A stretch of 41,967 nucleotides of DNA, from positions 1-41,967 of the forward strand of contig NZ_SDPN01000037.1 of NCBI RefSeq assembly GCF_004134825.1, written 5' to 3'. The stretch's first letter is position 1, and each line of letters opens with the position of its first letter. The position numbers and the translations under genes were made by a program. Shown here piece after piece: positions 24,506-32,675 of the stretch. This stretch comes from Agromyces albus (GTDB taxonomy: Bacteria; Actinomycetota; Actinomycetes; Actinomycetales; Microbacteriaceae). The notes below the pieces were generated by a model, which was not told the DNA's origin, searched no databases, and saw only the letters and a list, made by a program, of their open reading frames with translations.

Positions 24506-24917
24506 GTTCGAGGTCTTCGCGCTCGTCACCACCGAGCCGCTCGACCGCGCCGCGATCGAGTCGTTCGTCACGAGCCGTCAAGACGGAGCGGTCGTGACGT
24601 TCGAGGGCGTCATCCGCGACCACGACCACGGGGCATCCGTCACCGCACTCGACTACCAGGCGCACCCCGACGCCGAGCGGTTCCTGCGCGAGACGTGCGT
24701 CGAGGTCGCTCGCGAGACCGGCCTGCGCGTGGGTGCCGCTCACCGTGTTGGAGCGCTCGCGATCGGCGACGTCGCGCTCGTCGCGTGCGTCGCGGCGCCC
24801 CATCGCGCCGAGGCGTTCGCGGCGTGCTCGCTGCTCGTCGAGCGCATCAAGGAACGCACGCCCATCTGGAAGCGCCAGTACCTCGACGGCGGCACGACGG
24901 AGTGGGTCAACCTCTGA
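24498..24917 (+). CDS. moaE: Molybdopterin synthase catalytic subunit MoaE
   Basis: A 139-residue protein that, with thiocarboxylated MoaD, converts cyclic pyranopterin monophosphate to molybdopterin. Evidence: GAVVTFEGVIRDHDHG (about 30-45), VGALAIGDVALVACVAAPHRAEAFAAC, and the catalytic-lysine segment IKERTPIWKRQY near residues 116-127. The gene overlaps the moaC fusion by eight bases and ends the moeZ-moeA-moaC-moaE block. Its partner MoaD is 9.5 kb downstream on the other strand. Confidence 0.95.
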   Translation: MPEFEVFALVTTEPLDRAAIESFVTSRQDGAVVTFEGVIRDHDHGASVTALDYQAHPDAERFLRETCVEVARETGLRVGAAHRVGALAIGDVALVACVAAPHRAEAFAACSLLVERIKERTPIWKRQYLDGGTTEWVNL

Positions 24918-24950
24918 TCGAGGCGATCACCCTGTGCTCGACCTGAACCG

Positions 24951-25391
24951 TCAGCTGACGGCTCTGCGAACGAGCTCGATAACCTTCTGCTCCACCGCCG
25001 GCGTCCAATTGCGGATCGCGAAGGCGACGGGCCACAGGTCGCCGTCGTCGAGGTTCGCCGGGCCCTCGAAGCCGAGGGTCGCGTAGCGCGTCTTGAACTT
25101 CATGGCCGGCTGGATGAACACGACCATCTTGCCCTCGGAGTTCGCGTAGCCGGGCATGCCGTAGTAGGTCTTCGGGACGAGCTCGGGCGCGACCTCGGTG
25201 ACGACCTTGCGGAGTCCTTCGGCGAGGAGCTTGTCGTCGGGCTCCAGCTGGGCGATGGCCTCGAGGAGGGCCTTCTCACCGGCCGCGCGGCTCTTGCCGG
25301 CCTTCTCCTGCTCGCGGAGCTCCTTGGCGCGCTGCTTGACCGCGTCGCGCTCTTCCGCGCTCAGCCCGCCGGACGTGTCGGTCTTTGCCAT
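24951..25391 (-). CDS. DUF1801-family protein (YdhG-like)
   Basis: A 146-residue protein. The N-terminal 60 residues are charged and helical, including EERDAVKQRAKELREQEKAGK. The rest is a DUF1801 domain: LVPKTYYGMPGYANSEGKMVVFIQP and RYATLGFEGPANLDDGDLWPVAF. Family members are small cytosolic proteins of unclear role, some described as iron-chaperone-like. GAAGGAG lies about 8 bases before the ATG. It converges with moaE and shows no link to its neighbours. Confidence 0.85.
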   Translation of the reverse strand: MAKTDTSGGLSAEERDAVKQRAKELREQEKAGKSRAAGEKALLEAIAQLEPDDKLLAEGLRKVVTEVAPELVPKTYYGMPGYANSEGKMVVFIQPAMKFKTRYATLGFEGPANLDDGDLWPVAFAIRNWTPAVEQKVIELVRRAVS

Positions 25392-25547
25392 CGTGGTGTC
25401 TCCTTCGGGATTCTCGTCGGCGACGCCCGCAGTGGACGAGCCGTCGGTCTCAGGCTATGCGGCTGCGCTCGTCGCGTGCTTCTCCGATCCTGATCGATCT
25501 GAAGGGCTGGTGCGCGGGGAAGGGCGTGCGGGTCGGCATCACGGACA

Positions 25548-26921
25548 TCAGGCGAGCTCGGCGAGCTCGGCGAGGCGGGCGCGTCCTGGGCCGATGTGCT
25601 CCTTCAGCCGCGCCTTCGCCGCCAGAACCGCCGGATCGTCGACCCGGTCGGGGGGAACACGAGCCGGATTGAGCGATGTGGTGTTCGCCCAGACTCGCAC
25701 GTCGGGCTCTTTCGCCATCGCCAGCGACGCGTCCCCGCCGATCATCTGCATGGTCGCCCAGTCAGCCGGCGTGTTCGAGTACGGCGACGGCCGGCAGACG
25801 CGGTTCTTGTCTGCGTCGTCGTCGCGCGTGGCTTCGACGTAGCCGGCGAGGGCCGCCCCGAAGCAGGGGAACTCGACCCGGACCGGCTGCGGGGTGATCG
25901 CCTCCTGGGTCCAGATGTGCCGCAGTCCCGGATACTTCAGGCCCTCGGCGGCGCAGTGCACGACGAGCGTGCCCGCTGGGATGTTGACGTCGCCGTCCGC
26001 GAAGACGAGGCGCCCGGGAACGACGGCTTGCAGGTGCCCGCGGCGGATCACGTCGTCGATCGTGCGGAGGAGATCAAGCTCCCACCTCGCGAGCGTGGGC
26101 GTCTTGGCCATGGTCGGCGTCACTGTGGGGTCGATCCGCAGCATGATCCCGGCGTCCTCCATCCGCACGAAGGCGTCGTCTGCGCTGGTCGCGCCCGCCG
26201 CCGCGGCCATCGTGTCTGCGGCCATGCCGAGGAAGACGGCGGGATCGGGTTGCACGACGGCGCGGTTGAGAAACCAGGGGTCGCGGGGACGCACCCAGGT
26301 GATCGCGTTCGGCGAGACGCCGTTGCGAAGCAACCACACGCAGGTGTCGGTCGCCGTCTTGCCCGACCCCACGACGACGAACCGTTCGGGTGCGTGCGCG
26401 ATGCGGACGAGCTCGTTGACGGCGACGACGCGGGCTCCCTCGTCGACCTCGAATGGCGGGGGCGTGAGCGCGGGGATGTCGGGCGACAGGTACCTCGCGT
26501 CGACGACACGCGCGCGGGGTGCGTGGTAGCTGGTTCCGCTCAGCAACGACGCGAATCGCCGATCGCCCAGATACTCGCTACGGCCGTAGAAGACGACCTG
26601 ACCGGTCGCGATGAGGCGCGCGAGCACGCGAGCGTAGTAGTCGCACACCTCCGTTGCGCTCGCCCGTTCGTGCAATCCGCGCTCCGGGCCTTCGGACTGC
26701 ACCCGACCTCCGCCGAGCAGCGTCGAGGCGACGCCGTAGAACGCCGACGCCTGGTGCAGGCGCACGAAACCGTACGCGTCGAGCCAGTGGCCTCCGGCAC
26801 CGTGCCGGCGGTCGACGATCGCCACCGAAACGTCTGCGTTGGGAGTGAGAGCGTCGACGAACGCCATCCCCATCGCCCCCGCCCCGACGACCAGGTAGTC
26901 GACGTCCACGTTCGTTTCCAT
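25548..26921 (-). CDS. FAD-dependent monooxygenase-like oxidoreductase
   Basis: A 457-residue flavoprotein. DYLVVGAGAMGMAFVDAL (about 8-25) is the FAD-binding loop, and FVVVGSGKTATDTCVWLL (about 182-199) is a second dinucleotide loop for NAD(P)H, the arrangement of flavin monooxygenases. HGAGGHWLDAYGFVRLHQ is the segment that normally positions the flavin. The C-terminal 60 residues are divergent. Substrate unknown. ATG 26921 is preceded by no clear ribosome site. It is followed by a 156-base gap with nothing recognised before the DUF1801 gene. Confidence 0.8.
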   Translation of the reverse strand: METNVDVDYLVVGAGAMGMAFVDALTPNADVSVAIVDRRHGAGGHWLDAYGFVRLHQASAFYGVASTLLGGGRVQSEGPERGLHERASATEVCDYYARVLARLIATGQVVFYGRSEYLGDRRFASLLSGTSYHAPRARVVDARYLSPDIPALTPPPFEVDEGARVVAVNELVRIAHAPERFVVVGSGKTATDTCVWLLRNGVSPNAITWVRPRDPWFLNRAVVQPDPAVFLGMAADTMAAAAGATSADDAFVRMEDAGIMLRIDPTVTPTMAKTPTLARWELDLLRTIDDVIRRGHLQAVVPGRLVFADGDVNIPAGTLVVHCAAEGLKYPGLRHIWTQEAITPQPVRVEFPCFGAALAGYVEATRDDDADKNRVCRPSPYSNTPADWATMQMIGGDASLAMAKEPDVRVWANTTSLNPARVPPDRVDDPAVLAAKARLKEHIGPGRARLAELAELA

Positions 26922-26963
26922 GCGCTCATCAGAGCAGTGGCCGCCGCGTGCGTCAATGATCGG

Positions 26964-27353
26964 CTAGGAGCCGCCGTCGTCGAACTCTCGCCGCAGATAC
27001 TTCGGAGCCTGTACGCGCCACGCGTCCGTCACGAGCTCGGCGAGGTGCTCGTGATCGATGCCGGCCATGCGGAATGCGACCTTCGGCTCCCCCCAAGTGG
27101 TCGTGGTGCGCAGGAACACGTTGGGCGCCATCTGGACAAGGGCGAGCGCGTCGAGACGGTCGGCGACCTTCACCCCGACCACGAGCTCGGCCGCGATCGT
27201 CTCGCGGATGTCTGCGGGGATGCTCGGCCAAGGATGGCACTCCCACGCGAACAGCTTGCCGCGAACGAACCAAGCGGCGCCGCCCGTCGTCGCGCGCTCC
27301 TCGCTACCGGGAAGCGCGACGGTGGTGCGGCGCAGGTCGTCGAGGGTGGCCAC
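26964..27353 (-). CDS. MmcQ/YjbR-family protein
   Basis: A 129-residue protein of the YjbR fold: LDDLRRTTVALPGSEERATTGG, AAWFVRGKLFAWE, and LAELVTDAWRVQAPKYLRREFDD near the end. Family members are DNA-binding-like small proteins of unknown function. The start is GTG at 27353, six bases after TAGGCT on the minus strand, a layout seen for leaderless actinobacterial messages. Confidence 0.85.
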   Translation of the reverse strand: MATLDDLRRTTVALPGSEERATTGGAAWFVRGKLFAWECHPWPSIPADIRETIAAELVVGVKVADRLDALALVQMAPNVFLRTTTTWGEPKVAFRMAGIDHEHLAELVTDAWRVQAPKYLRREFDDGGS

Positions 27354-27396
27354 GGTGTGAGCCTATGCCGCACTACCGACAGGGAGCCACGAGGCG

Positions 27397-27612
27397 TCAG
27401 TTGACGCCTGTTTCGACCCAACTCACCGGAAGGAACGGGCTGTAGACATAGACGACCCTGTCTCCCTTGCGGTCGATCTCGATCGTTCCCCTGCCCATGT
27501 TCATCGCGGTGATGATCTGAGACCGAACACCCTCCCACGTGGGGGCATCATTGAAGCGGAACTTCGCGTAGTTCGGTGCGGTGCCGATGTAGAGCGTGAC
27601 GTCCGTTGCCAT
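27397..27612 (-). CDS. Small unknown protein
   Basis: A 71-residue protein, MATDVTLYIGTAPNYAKFRF and onward, ending VSPF-like SPFLPVSWVETGVN. It has a beta-rich look with EIDRKGDRVVYVY and no membrane segment or Cys. I recognise no family. A GTG nine bases earlier is an alternative start. The base composition and the low density of the GGATGCC word match the surrounding stretch rather than the rest of the window. Confidence 0.6.
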   Translation of the reverse strand: MATDVTLYIGTAPNYAKFRFNDAPTWEGVRSQIITAMNMGRGTIEIDRKGDRVVYVYSPFLPVSWVETGVN

Positions 27613-27649
27613 GTGACGCACTCTATCGAGGGTCGATGGGCATCAGAAT

Positions 27650-28252
27650 TCACTGCGGCAGGAGAACGCGAATCTGGCCTCTGACGTCGTCGAGGATCTC
27701 GTCGACGGAGCGGTCGATGTAGATCGTGGCCGCCATGCTGAGGAACATGATGGCGGAGACGATGTGCGCGAGCGTGGCAGCGTCACCGGGGCTGAACCGA
27801 TCGTCGCGCTGCAACACCGTCGCGATCGCCTCCTCGGTCTGCAAGCTGAGGGAGAGGGCGTCGCGGTGGTACGGCTCTTCGGGGTCGCCGAAGACGATCT
27901 CCCTCAGGTAGGTGCGGCCGTTGTCGATCTGAACTCGGTTGCATTCCACGACCGGGCGGATGATCGCCATCACGGCGTCGAGCGGGTCGGAGATGCCCTC
28001 GGCGGCCGCCCTGCCTTCCACAAGGGCGTTGACGTAGCTGGAGTTCTGCACGAGCAGGAGCAGCTCGCCCTTGGTCTTGGCGTAGAGGAACAGCGTGCCC
28101 GTGCCGATGTCGGCCTTGTCGGCGATCTGCTGGGTCGTGACGTCGTCGACACCGTGCTTTGCGAAGAGCTCGCCGGCTGCGGCGGTGATGCGCTCCAGCT
28201 TGTCTTGCTTGTTGCGCTCGCGCCGTCCGACCGGCTGTGGGGCGAGGGCCAT
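27650..28252 (-). CDS. TetR-family regulator, copy 1 of two bracketing the cassette
   Basis: A 200-residue repressor. GRRERNKQDKLERITAAAGELFAKHG leads into the helix-turn-helix VTTQQIADKADIGTGTLFLYAKTKGELL (about 35-62). The ligand domain holds IDNGRTYLREIVFGDPEEPYHRDALS. ATG 28252 has GGAGGAA about 7 bases upstream. It is clearly paralogous to the TetR at 33764 (GRRERAKQDKRERI; VTTQQVADRADVAIGTLYLYAATKAELL; VENGRTYLHELVFGDPSEPYRRE). It diverges from the first dehydrogenase gene across a shared operator. Confidence 0.93.
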   Translation of the reverse strand: MALAPQPVGRRERNKQDKLERITAAAGELFAKHGVDDVTTQQIADKADIGTGTLFLYAKTKGELLLLVQNSSYVNALVEGRAAAEGISDPLDAVMAIIRPVVECNRVQIDNGRTYLREIVFGDPEEPYHRDALSLSLQTEEAIATVLQRDDRFSPGDAATLAHIVSAIMFLSMAATIYIDRSVDEILDDVRGQIRVLLPQ

Positions 28253-28287
28253 GACGCGTTCCTCCGGGAATAGACTCTGACTCTGCT

Positions 28288-28311
28288 CAGTTCTGATTAT
28301 AGTCAGAACTG
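28288..28311. promoter_or_regulatory. TetR operator between divergent tetR and SDR promoters
   Basis: Perfect 9-base arms CAGTTCTGA (28288-28296) and TCAGAACTG (28303-28311) around TTATAG. The centre contains TATAAT on the minus strand (28301-28296) for the regulator and TATAGT on the plus strand (28298-28303) for the dehydrogenase. One bound dimer would cover both -10 elements, giving autoregulation plus control of the neighbour. Confidence 0.8.
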
Positions 28312-28399
28312 CGTGGACTCGGATGTGCCTTGGTTCATTCTCCCACGACGAGCCGCGCCGCACGGTGCGGCTCGCATCCCGGAAAAGAAAGACGTGAAC

Positions 28400-29125
28400 A
28401 TGCCCTCACTCAACGGAGCCGTCGTGCTCGTCACCGGAGCGAACGGTGGCATCGGAACCCACTTCGTGCACCAGGCGCTCGCCCGTGGCGCGAGCAAGGT
28501 CTACGCCACCGCGCGCAACCCCCGCACCTGGGACGACGAGCGCATCGTGCCCCTCACCCTCGACGTCACCGACAGCGCGTCCATCCAGGCGGTCGTGGAG
28601 GCAGCCGGAGACGTGACCGTGCTGATCAACAACGCAGGCGCGAACCCGCCGACCCCGGGCATCCTCACCCACACCGACGAGGAGATCCGGAACAACGTCG
28701 AGACGAACTTCCTCGGCCCACTGTTCCTCGCCCGCTCGTTCGCACCGATCTTGTCAGCGGCGGACGAATCCGTGATCATCGACATCCACTCCGCACTGAG
28801 CTGGTACGCCGCCGCGGGCATCTACAGCGCCACCAAGGCGGCCCTCTGGTCGGCCACCAACTCGCTGCGCCGCGAGCTCGCCCCCGAAGGAGTCCATGTG
28901 GTGGGCGTGCACGTCGGGTGGGTCGACACGGCGATGGCTGCGCACACCAGCGATCCCAAGACGGACCCGGCTGATCTGGTACGCACCGTATTGGACGCCG
29001 TCGAAGCCGGCGAGTACGAGGTGCTTGCCGACGAGACATCCGTGCAGCTCAAGGCCGCCCTCAGCGGCCCGGTCGAGGCGCTCTACCCGGAGCTGCGGGG
29101 CACGAGTGTCGGGAGCCACTCGTGA
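28400..29125 (+). CDS. Short-chain dehydrogenase (first of two)
   Basis: A 241-residue classical SDR: VLVTGANGGIGTHF (about 10-23, cofactor loop), INNAGANPP (about 78-86), active-site YSATK (near 150) and HVGWVDTAM. ATG 28400 matches the family start; GTG 28313 is in frame and sits 9 bases after the TATAGT -10, so a longer leaderless product is possible. NAD(P)-dependent oxidation or reduction of an unknown substrate. The stop overlaps the next gene (GTGA). Confidence 0.92.
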   Translation: MPSLNGAVVLVTGANGGIGTHFVHQALARGASKVYATARNPRTWDDERIVPLTLDVTDSASIQAVVEAAGDVTVLINNAGANPPTPGILTHTDEEIRNNVETNFLGPLFLARSFAPILSAADESVIIDIHSALSWYAAAGIYSATKAALWSATNSLRRELAPEGVHVVGVHVGWVDTAMAAHTSDPKTDPADLVRTVLDAVEAGEYEVLADETSVQLKAALSGPVEALYPELRGTSVGSHS

Positions 29126-29937
29126 CGGCCACTCGGCAGGTCGCGCTCGTGACCGGCGCTTCCGCCGGCATCGGCAGGGCGACCGCGATCGCACTCACCG
29201 CTGCGGGTTTCCAGGTGATCGGAACGGGCCGCAAGACGGCGGGAATCTCTGCGCCCGCCGGGGTGAGCTATCTCGACCTCGACGTGACCAGCGACGAATC
29301 GGTCGCCTCAGTGGTCGAGCAGGTGATCGACCGCTTCGGGCAGATCGACGTCCTGGTCAACAATGCCGGCGTCGGCGCCACCGGCGCGGCCGAGGAGTTC
29401 TCCGTCGCGCGGACGCAGGACGTCTTCGACATCAACGTCTACGGCGTCATGCGGATGACCAAGGCGGTCCTGCCGCACATGCGCGCCCAACGGCGCGGAC
29501 GCATCATCAACGTCTCCTCCCTCAGCGGGTTCGTCCCCAGCCCGTTCATGGCCGTCTACACCTCGACCAAGCACGCGGTCGAGGGCTACTCCGAATCCCT
29601 CGACCACGAGGTCCGCGACCACGGCGTGCGGATCCTGCTCGTTCAGCCCGGCCCGATCAACACCCCGTTCGCGGCCAACGCCGTACAGGCCGACGCCCCG
29701 CTGCCGCTCTACGCGTCGGGACGCCGCACCTTCGACGAGGTGTTCGCGAAGGAGGCCAGCGGCGGCGACGATCCCGCCGTCGTGGCCAAGGTGATCGTCG
29801 CTGCGGCCTCTGACCGGAACCCGAAACTGCGGACCACCGCCGGTTCGACGGCCGCAAGCATCAGCGCGCTCCGCCGCGTCCTCCCGGCCCGGATCTTCGA
29901 CCGCGTCGTCCGCAGGTTCTACCGGATGCCGAGCTGA
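29122..29937 (+). CDS. Short-chain dehydrogenase (second of two)
   Basis: A 271-residue SDR with ALVTGASAGIGRATAIAL (about 8-25), VLVNNAGVGATG, YTSTKHAVEGYSESL (catalytic Tyr and Lys) and VQPGPINTPF. It starts at a GTG overlapping the previous stop, so the two are co-translated. The longer C-terminus (about 225-271) is typical of SDRs acting on fatty-acyl or alicyclic alcohols, but the substrate is unknown. A strong terminator follows. Confidence 0.93.
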   Translation: MTATRQVALVTGASAGIGRATAIALTAAGFQVIGTGRKTAGISAPAGVSYLDLDVTSDESVASVVEQVIDRFGQIDVLVNNAGVGATGAAEEFSVARTQDVFDINVYGVMRMTKAVLPHMRAQRRGRIINVSSLSGFVPSPFMAVYTSTKHAVEGYSESLDHEVRDHGVRILLVQPGPINTPFAANAVQADAPLPLYASGRRTFDEVFAKEASGGDDPAVVAKVIVAAASDRNPKLRTTAGSTAASISALRRVLPARIFDRVVRRFYRMPS

Positions 29938-29967
29938 CGCTCGCCTTCGAGAACACGGCGTGGAACG

Positions 29968-30001
29968 AGTGAGGGCCGCAGCGGATGCTGCGGCCCTCAC
30001 T
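29968..30001. terminator. Bidirectional terminator between SDR and crotonase genes
   Basis: A 14-base perfect stem, AGTGAGGGCCGCAG (29968-29981) with CTGCGGCCCTCACT (29988-30001), and a 6-base loop. It lies between convergent genes, 31 bases after the dehydrogenase stop and 19 before the crotonase stop. Confidence 0.85.
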
Positions 30002-30020
30002 GGTGGTGGCTGGGTGTCAG

Positions 30021-30851
30021 TCAGCGCCGCTGGTTGGCGATGCCGAGGTACTCGCCGAGGCGGTATTCCAGTTCGATGCCAGCCTGCTCCGCAAGCGCCC
30101 CGAAGCCTGCGGCGCGGGTGAGGAATCCGGGCAGGGTGAGGGAGTTGGCGAACTCGCCGTAGGCGGCGACGAGATCTGCATCCGGCGGGAGCGTGGCCCG
30201 GTTGATCATCGCTTTCGCCGACGCCAGGGAAGTGCGGTCGAACGACGCCAGCCGCGCGACGATGGTGTCGACGAAGGCATCCAGCTCGGCGTCGGGCAGG
30301 GCGCGGGTGACCCAGCCCCATTGCTCGGCGGTGGTTGCGTCGTAGTCGGCGCTGGTGAGGATGACCTCCAGTGCCCGGTCGCGACCGATGGTGCGCGGAA
30401 GTCGCTCGGTGCCGCCACCACCTGGCAGCAGGCCGCCGCCGACCTCAGGCTGGCCGAAGATCGCCTTCTCACGGCTGGCGTAGCGCAGGTCGAAGGCGAG
30501 TGCGAGCTCATTGCCGCCACCACGAGTGCGGCCTCGGATGGTTGCGATGCTGATGTAGGGGGCCTTTGAGATTTTCAGGACCAGGTCGGTCCACACCGGC
30601 ACCGCTCCCTCGCCTTCGGGTGCGGGGAAGTCGGCGGCCGCGGCGAGGTCGAAGTGGTTGTAGAAGAAGTCCGGCGCGCTGCTGTCGAACACGACGACCT
30701 GGATGTCGGGATCGGTCGCGAGCTCGTCGACGATCTCGGTGAGACGGAGGACGGTCTCGCCGACGATGAGGTTCACGGGCGGGTTCGCGAAGGTGACCTT
30801 CGCGACCTGAGGTGAGGTGCGTTCGTAGTGGATGGTGCTCTGTGCGGTCAT
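30021..30851 (-). CDS. Enoyl-CoA hydratase/isomerase family protein
   Basis: A 276-residue crotonase-fold protein: VTFANPPVNLIVGE (about 20-33), PYISIATIRGRTRGGGNELALAFD (oxyanion-hole region, about 105-125), and FGQPEVGGGLLPGGGGTERLPR (about 135-156). The Glu of PEVG lies at the first catalytic position; the second Glu common in hydratases is not obvious, so hydratase, isomerase or hydrolase activity cannot be told apart. ATG 30851 is preferred over TTG 30866. It is the last gene of the four-gene minus-strand run from 33674. Confidence 0.9.
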   Translation of the reverse strand: MTAQSTIHYERTSPQVAKVTFANPPVNLIVGETVLRLTEIVDELATDPDIQVVVFDSSAPDFFYNHFDLAAAADFPAPEGEGAVPVWTDLVLKISKAPYISIATIRGRTRGGGNELALAFDLRYASREKAIFGQPEVGGGLLPGGGGTERLPRTIGRDRALEVILTSADYDATTAEQWGWVTRALPDAELDAFVDTIVARLASFDRTSLASAKAMINRATLPPDADLVAAYGEFANSLTLPGFLTRAAGFGALAEQAGIELEYRLGEYLGIANQRR

Positions 30852-30932
30852 GGTCGGTTGCTCCAAACGGGTCGATTCTCGGGGGTTGGGGGTGTCACGC
30901 CTGTGGCGGTCTTGAAGGGGGTCCGGAGGCTG

Positions 30933-31727
30933 CTACCTCTCGTAGTGCGGGAGGATCTTGCCTCCTTTCACGTAGGTCAGCGCGTCAGAGAGCTCATAGG
31001 CGTGGGCGGCGGATGCGACTGCCGACAGCGGCCCCGACAGTTTCTTGACCCCATCGCTGTCGAAGAAGGCCCTCAGCGCGGATGCGTCGGCGAAGCCCAG
31101 CATCAGCGAGGCGTGGAACCGCTGGTCGGCGGGGTTGTCGTGCGCGACGTCCGGCGTGTCCCAGAGCTTCTTGTTCCAGGGCATGAATACCTGGGTCCGG
31201 AGTTCTGTCAGCACGCCAGTTTTCGCGAGCGCGGGCACGAGCTCGTCGGTGACGAACTTCCGGAACGGGCGAGTGCCGACGCCTTCGCGTCTCCTGAGGT
31301 AGACGAGGGCCCGGGCGCCGGTCTTCTCGCCGGGCCCGGCGACGTCGTACCAGCGGGTCGAGTTCGGCGGGCCGGCGTAGAGCAGCGTGCGCCGGAACAC
31401 GTTGATCTCGTCCTTGTACGCGAGGCGGGTCTGCTTCCGGCCCAGCAGCGGTGACAGGGCCGACTGGAACGTGACCTCGGCGACCCCGTCGATCCTGCGA
31501 TCCACGGGAATCGTGGTCTCGACGCCGGGGGTGGCGGGCCAGAGCCCGGGGTTGGTCTCGGCGAGGTGGATCTGCCGGTACTCGTCGAAACCCGGGGTGG
31601 GCGAGATGATCTTGGAGTGGGGTCCCTTCCAGTAGTCCATACCGGTCTGGCGAGGCTGGTCGGTGCGGACCCACAGCAGGATCGATGATGCGAACGGCTT
31701 CTTCGTGTACGACGTGGTGGTGGTCAT
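30933..31727 (-). CDS. Double EthD-like (dimeric alpha-beta barrel) protein
   Basis: A 264-residue protein built from two ferredoxin-like halves. The first half includes DYWKGPHSKIISPTPGFDEY, like the YWxxxHG motif of EthD proteins. The second half runs GARALVYLRRREGVGTRPF to FHASLMLGFADASALRAFF. EthD-type proteins accompany degradation pathways, and some act as oxygenases or isomerases without a metal. I cannot name the reaction. Its place between crotonase and hydrolase genes suggests a role in the same pathway. Confidence 0.6.
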   Translation of the reverse strand: MTTTTSYTKKPFASSILLWVRTDQPRQTGMDYWKGPHSKIISPTPGFDEYRQIHLAETNPGLWPATPGVETTIPVDRRIDGVAEVTFQSALSPLLGRKQTRLAYKDEINVFRRTLLYAGPPNSTRWYDVAGPGEKTGARALVYLRRREGVGTRPFRKFVTDELVPALAKTGVLTELRTQVFMPWNKKLWDTPDVAHDNPADQRFHASLMLGFADASALRAFFDSDGVKKLSGPLSAVASAAHAYELSDALTYVKGGKILPHYER

Positions 31728-31757
31728 GGCTTTTCCTTCTGGTGATTTCAGGGCCGG

Positions 31758-32624
31758 TCAGCGGGCGAGGAACTCGACCGCGACCGGGGCGAACTTGCCG
31801 TGGAACTGGAAGATGCCGCCGTGGCCGGAGTCGGGGTAGATGATCAGCTCGCTGCCCTTGATGCGGCGGTGCAGGTCTTCGGAGAGCACCGAGGGCACCA
31901 TCCGGTCGTTGTCGCCGTTGGCGATCAGGGTGGGCTGGGTGAGCTTCGACAGATCGGCCGGGGCCGAACGCCCGAACTTCTGGATCGCCTTCAGCTGGGT
32001 CTGGAACGCGCGCACCTTGATGTCCGCGTCGCGGTCGACGGTGCGCTCCTGCAGGCGTTGCACGAACGCGCGAGCAGCGGGCTTGCCGGTGGCGTTGCGG
32101 TTGAAGAACAGGAACTCCTTCGGGTCCTGTCGCGTCAACGTCGCGCGCAGGATGTCCCAGTAGGTGACGCCCACGACCTTCTCGATGTCCTTGCCGCCCC
32201 TGGGACCGGTGCCGGTCAGGACGAGCTTGCGCACCAGCTCGGGGTGCTTGACCACGAGGTCCTGGGCGATGAAACCGCCGAGGGAGAACGAGAAGATGTC
32301 GACCTTGTCGAATCCGAGGGCCTTGATGAAGGTGTAGGCGTCGTCGGCCATCGCCTCGACGCTGTCGGGCACCTCGCCGGTGGACGCGCCGACGCCGCGG
32401 TTGTCGAAGGTGATGACGTGACGGTTCTTCGCGATCGGGTCGACGATGCGGGGATCCCAGTTGTCGAGGGTTGCGGCGAGGTGCACGAAGAAGACGACGG
32501 GGATGCCGCCCTTCGGCCCGAGCTCGCGGTAGGCGAAGGTGACGCCGCCGGCCGAGATGGTGCGGGTCGGCGCCTTCGCGTACGACGTGATGACGGGTTC
32601 GTGAGAGGTGTTGGTGTTGCTCAT
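31758..32624 (-). CDS. Alpha/beta hydrolase
   Basis: A 288-residue alpha/beta hydrolase: VVFFVHLAATLDNWDPR (oxyanion-hole region, about 44-60), ITFDNRGVGAS, nucleophile elbow FSFSLGGFIAQ (Ser near 122; the first Gly of GxSxG is Ser), acid NGDNDRMVP (Asp near 235) and SGHGG (His near 264). This resembles haloperoxidase-like and ring-opening hydrolases. The nearby dehydrogenases and crotonase would fit cleavage of a beta-diketone or lactone, but this is inference. Confidence 0.92.
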   Translation of the reverse strand: MSNTNTSHEPVITSYAKAPTRTISAGGVTFAYRELGPKGGIPVVFFVHLAATLDNWDPRIVDPIAKNRHVITFDNRGVGASTGEVPDSVEAMADDAYTFIKALGFDKVDIFSFSLGGFIAQDLVVKHPELVRKLVLTGTGPRGGKDIEKVVGVTYWDILRATLTRQDPKEFLFFNRNATGKPAARAFVQRLQERTVDRDADIKVRAFQTQLKAIQKFGRSAPADLSKLTQPTLIANGDNDRMVPSVLSEDLHRRIKGSELIIYPDSGHGGIFQFHGKFAPVAVEFLAR

Positions 32625-32675
32625 GATGTGGTTCTTCTTTCTGAATGGGGTGTGAGGTGAATCGTTGAAGGCGCG

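Noticed and set aside
26540..26956. Separate minus-strand gene of 138 codons
   Set aside because: It overlaps the start of the flavin monooxygenase-like gene in another frame with no motif.
28313..28399. N-terminal extension of the first SDR from GTG 28313
   Set aside because: The added 29 residues have no SDR similarity; ATG 28400 gives the normal start. Kept as an alternative because it follows the -10 closely.
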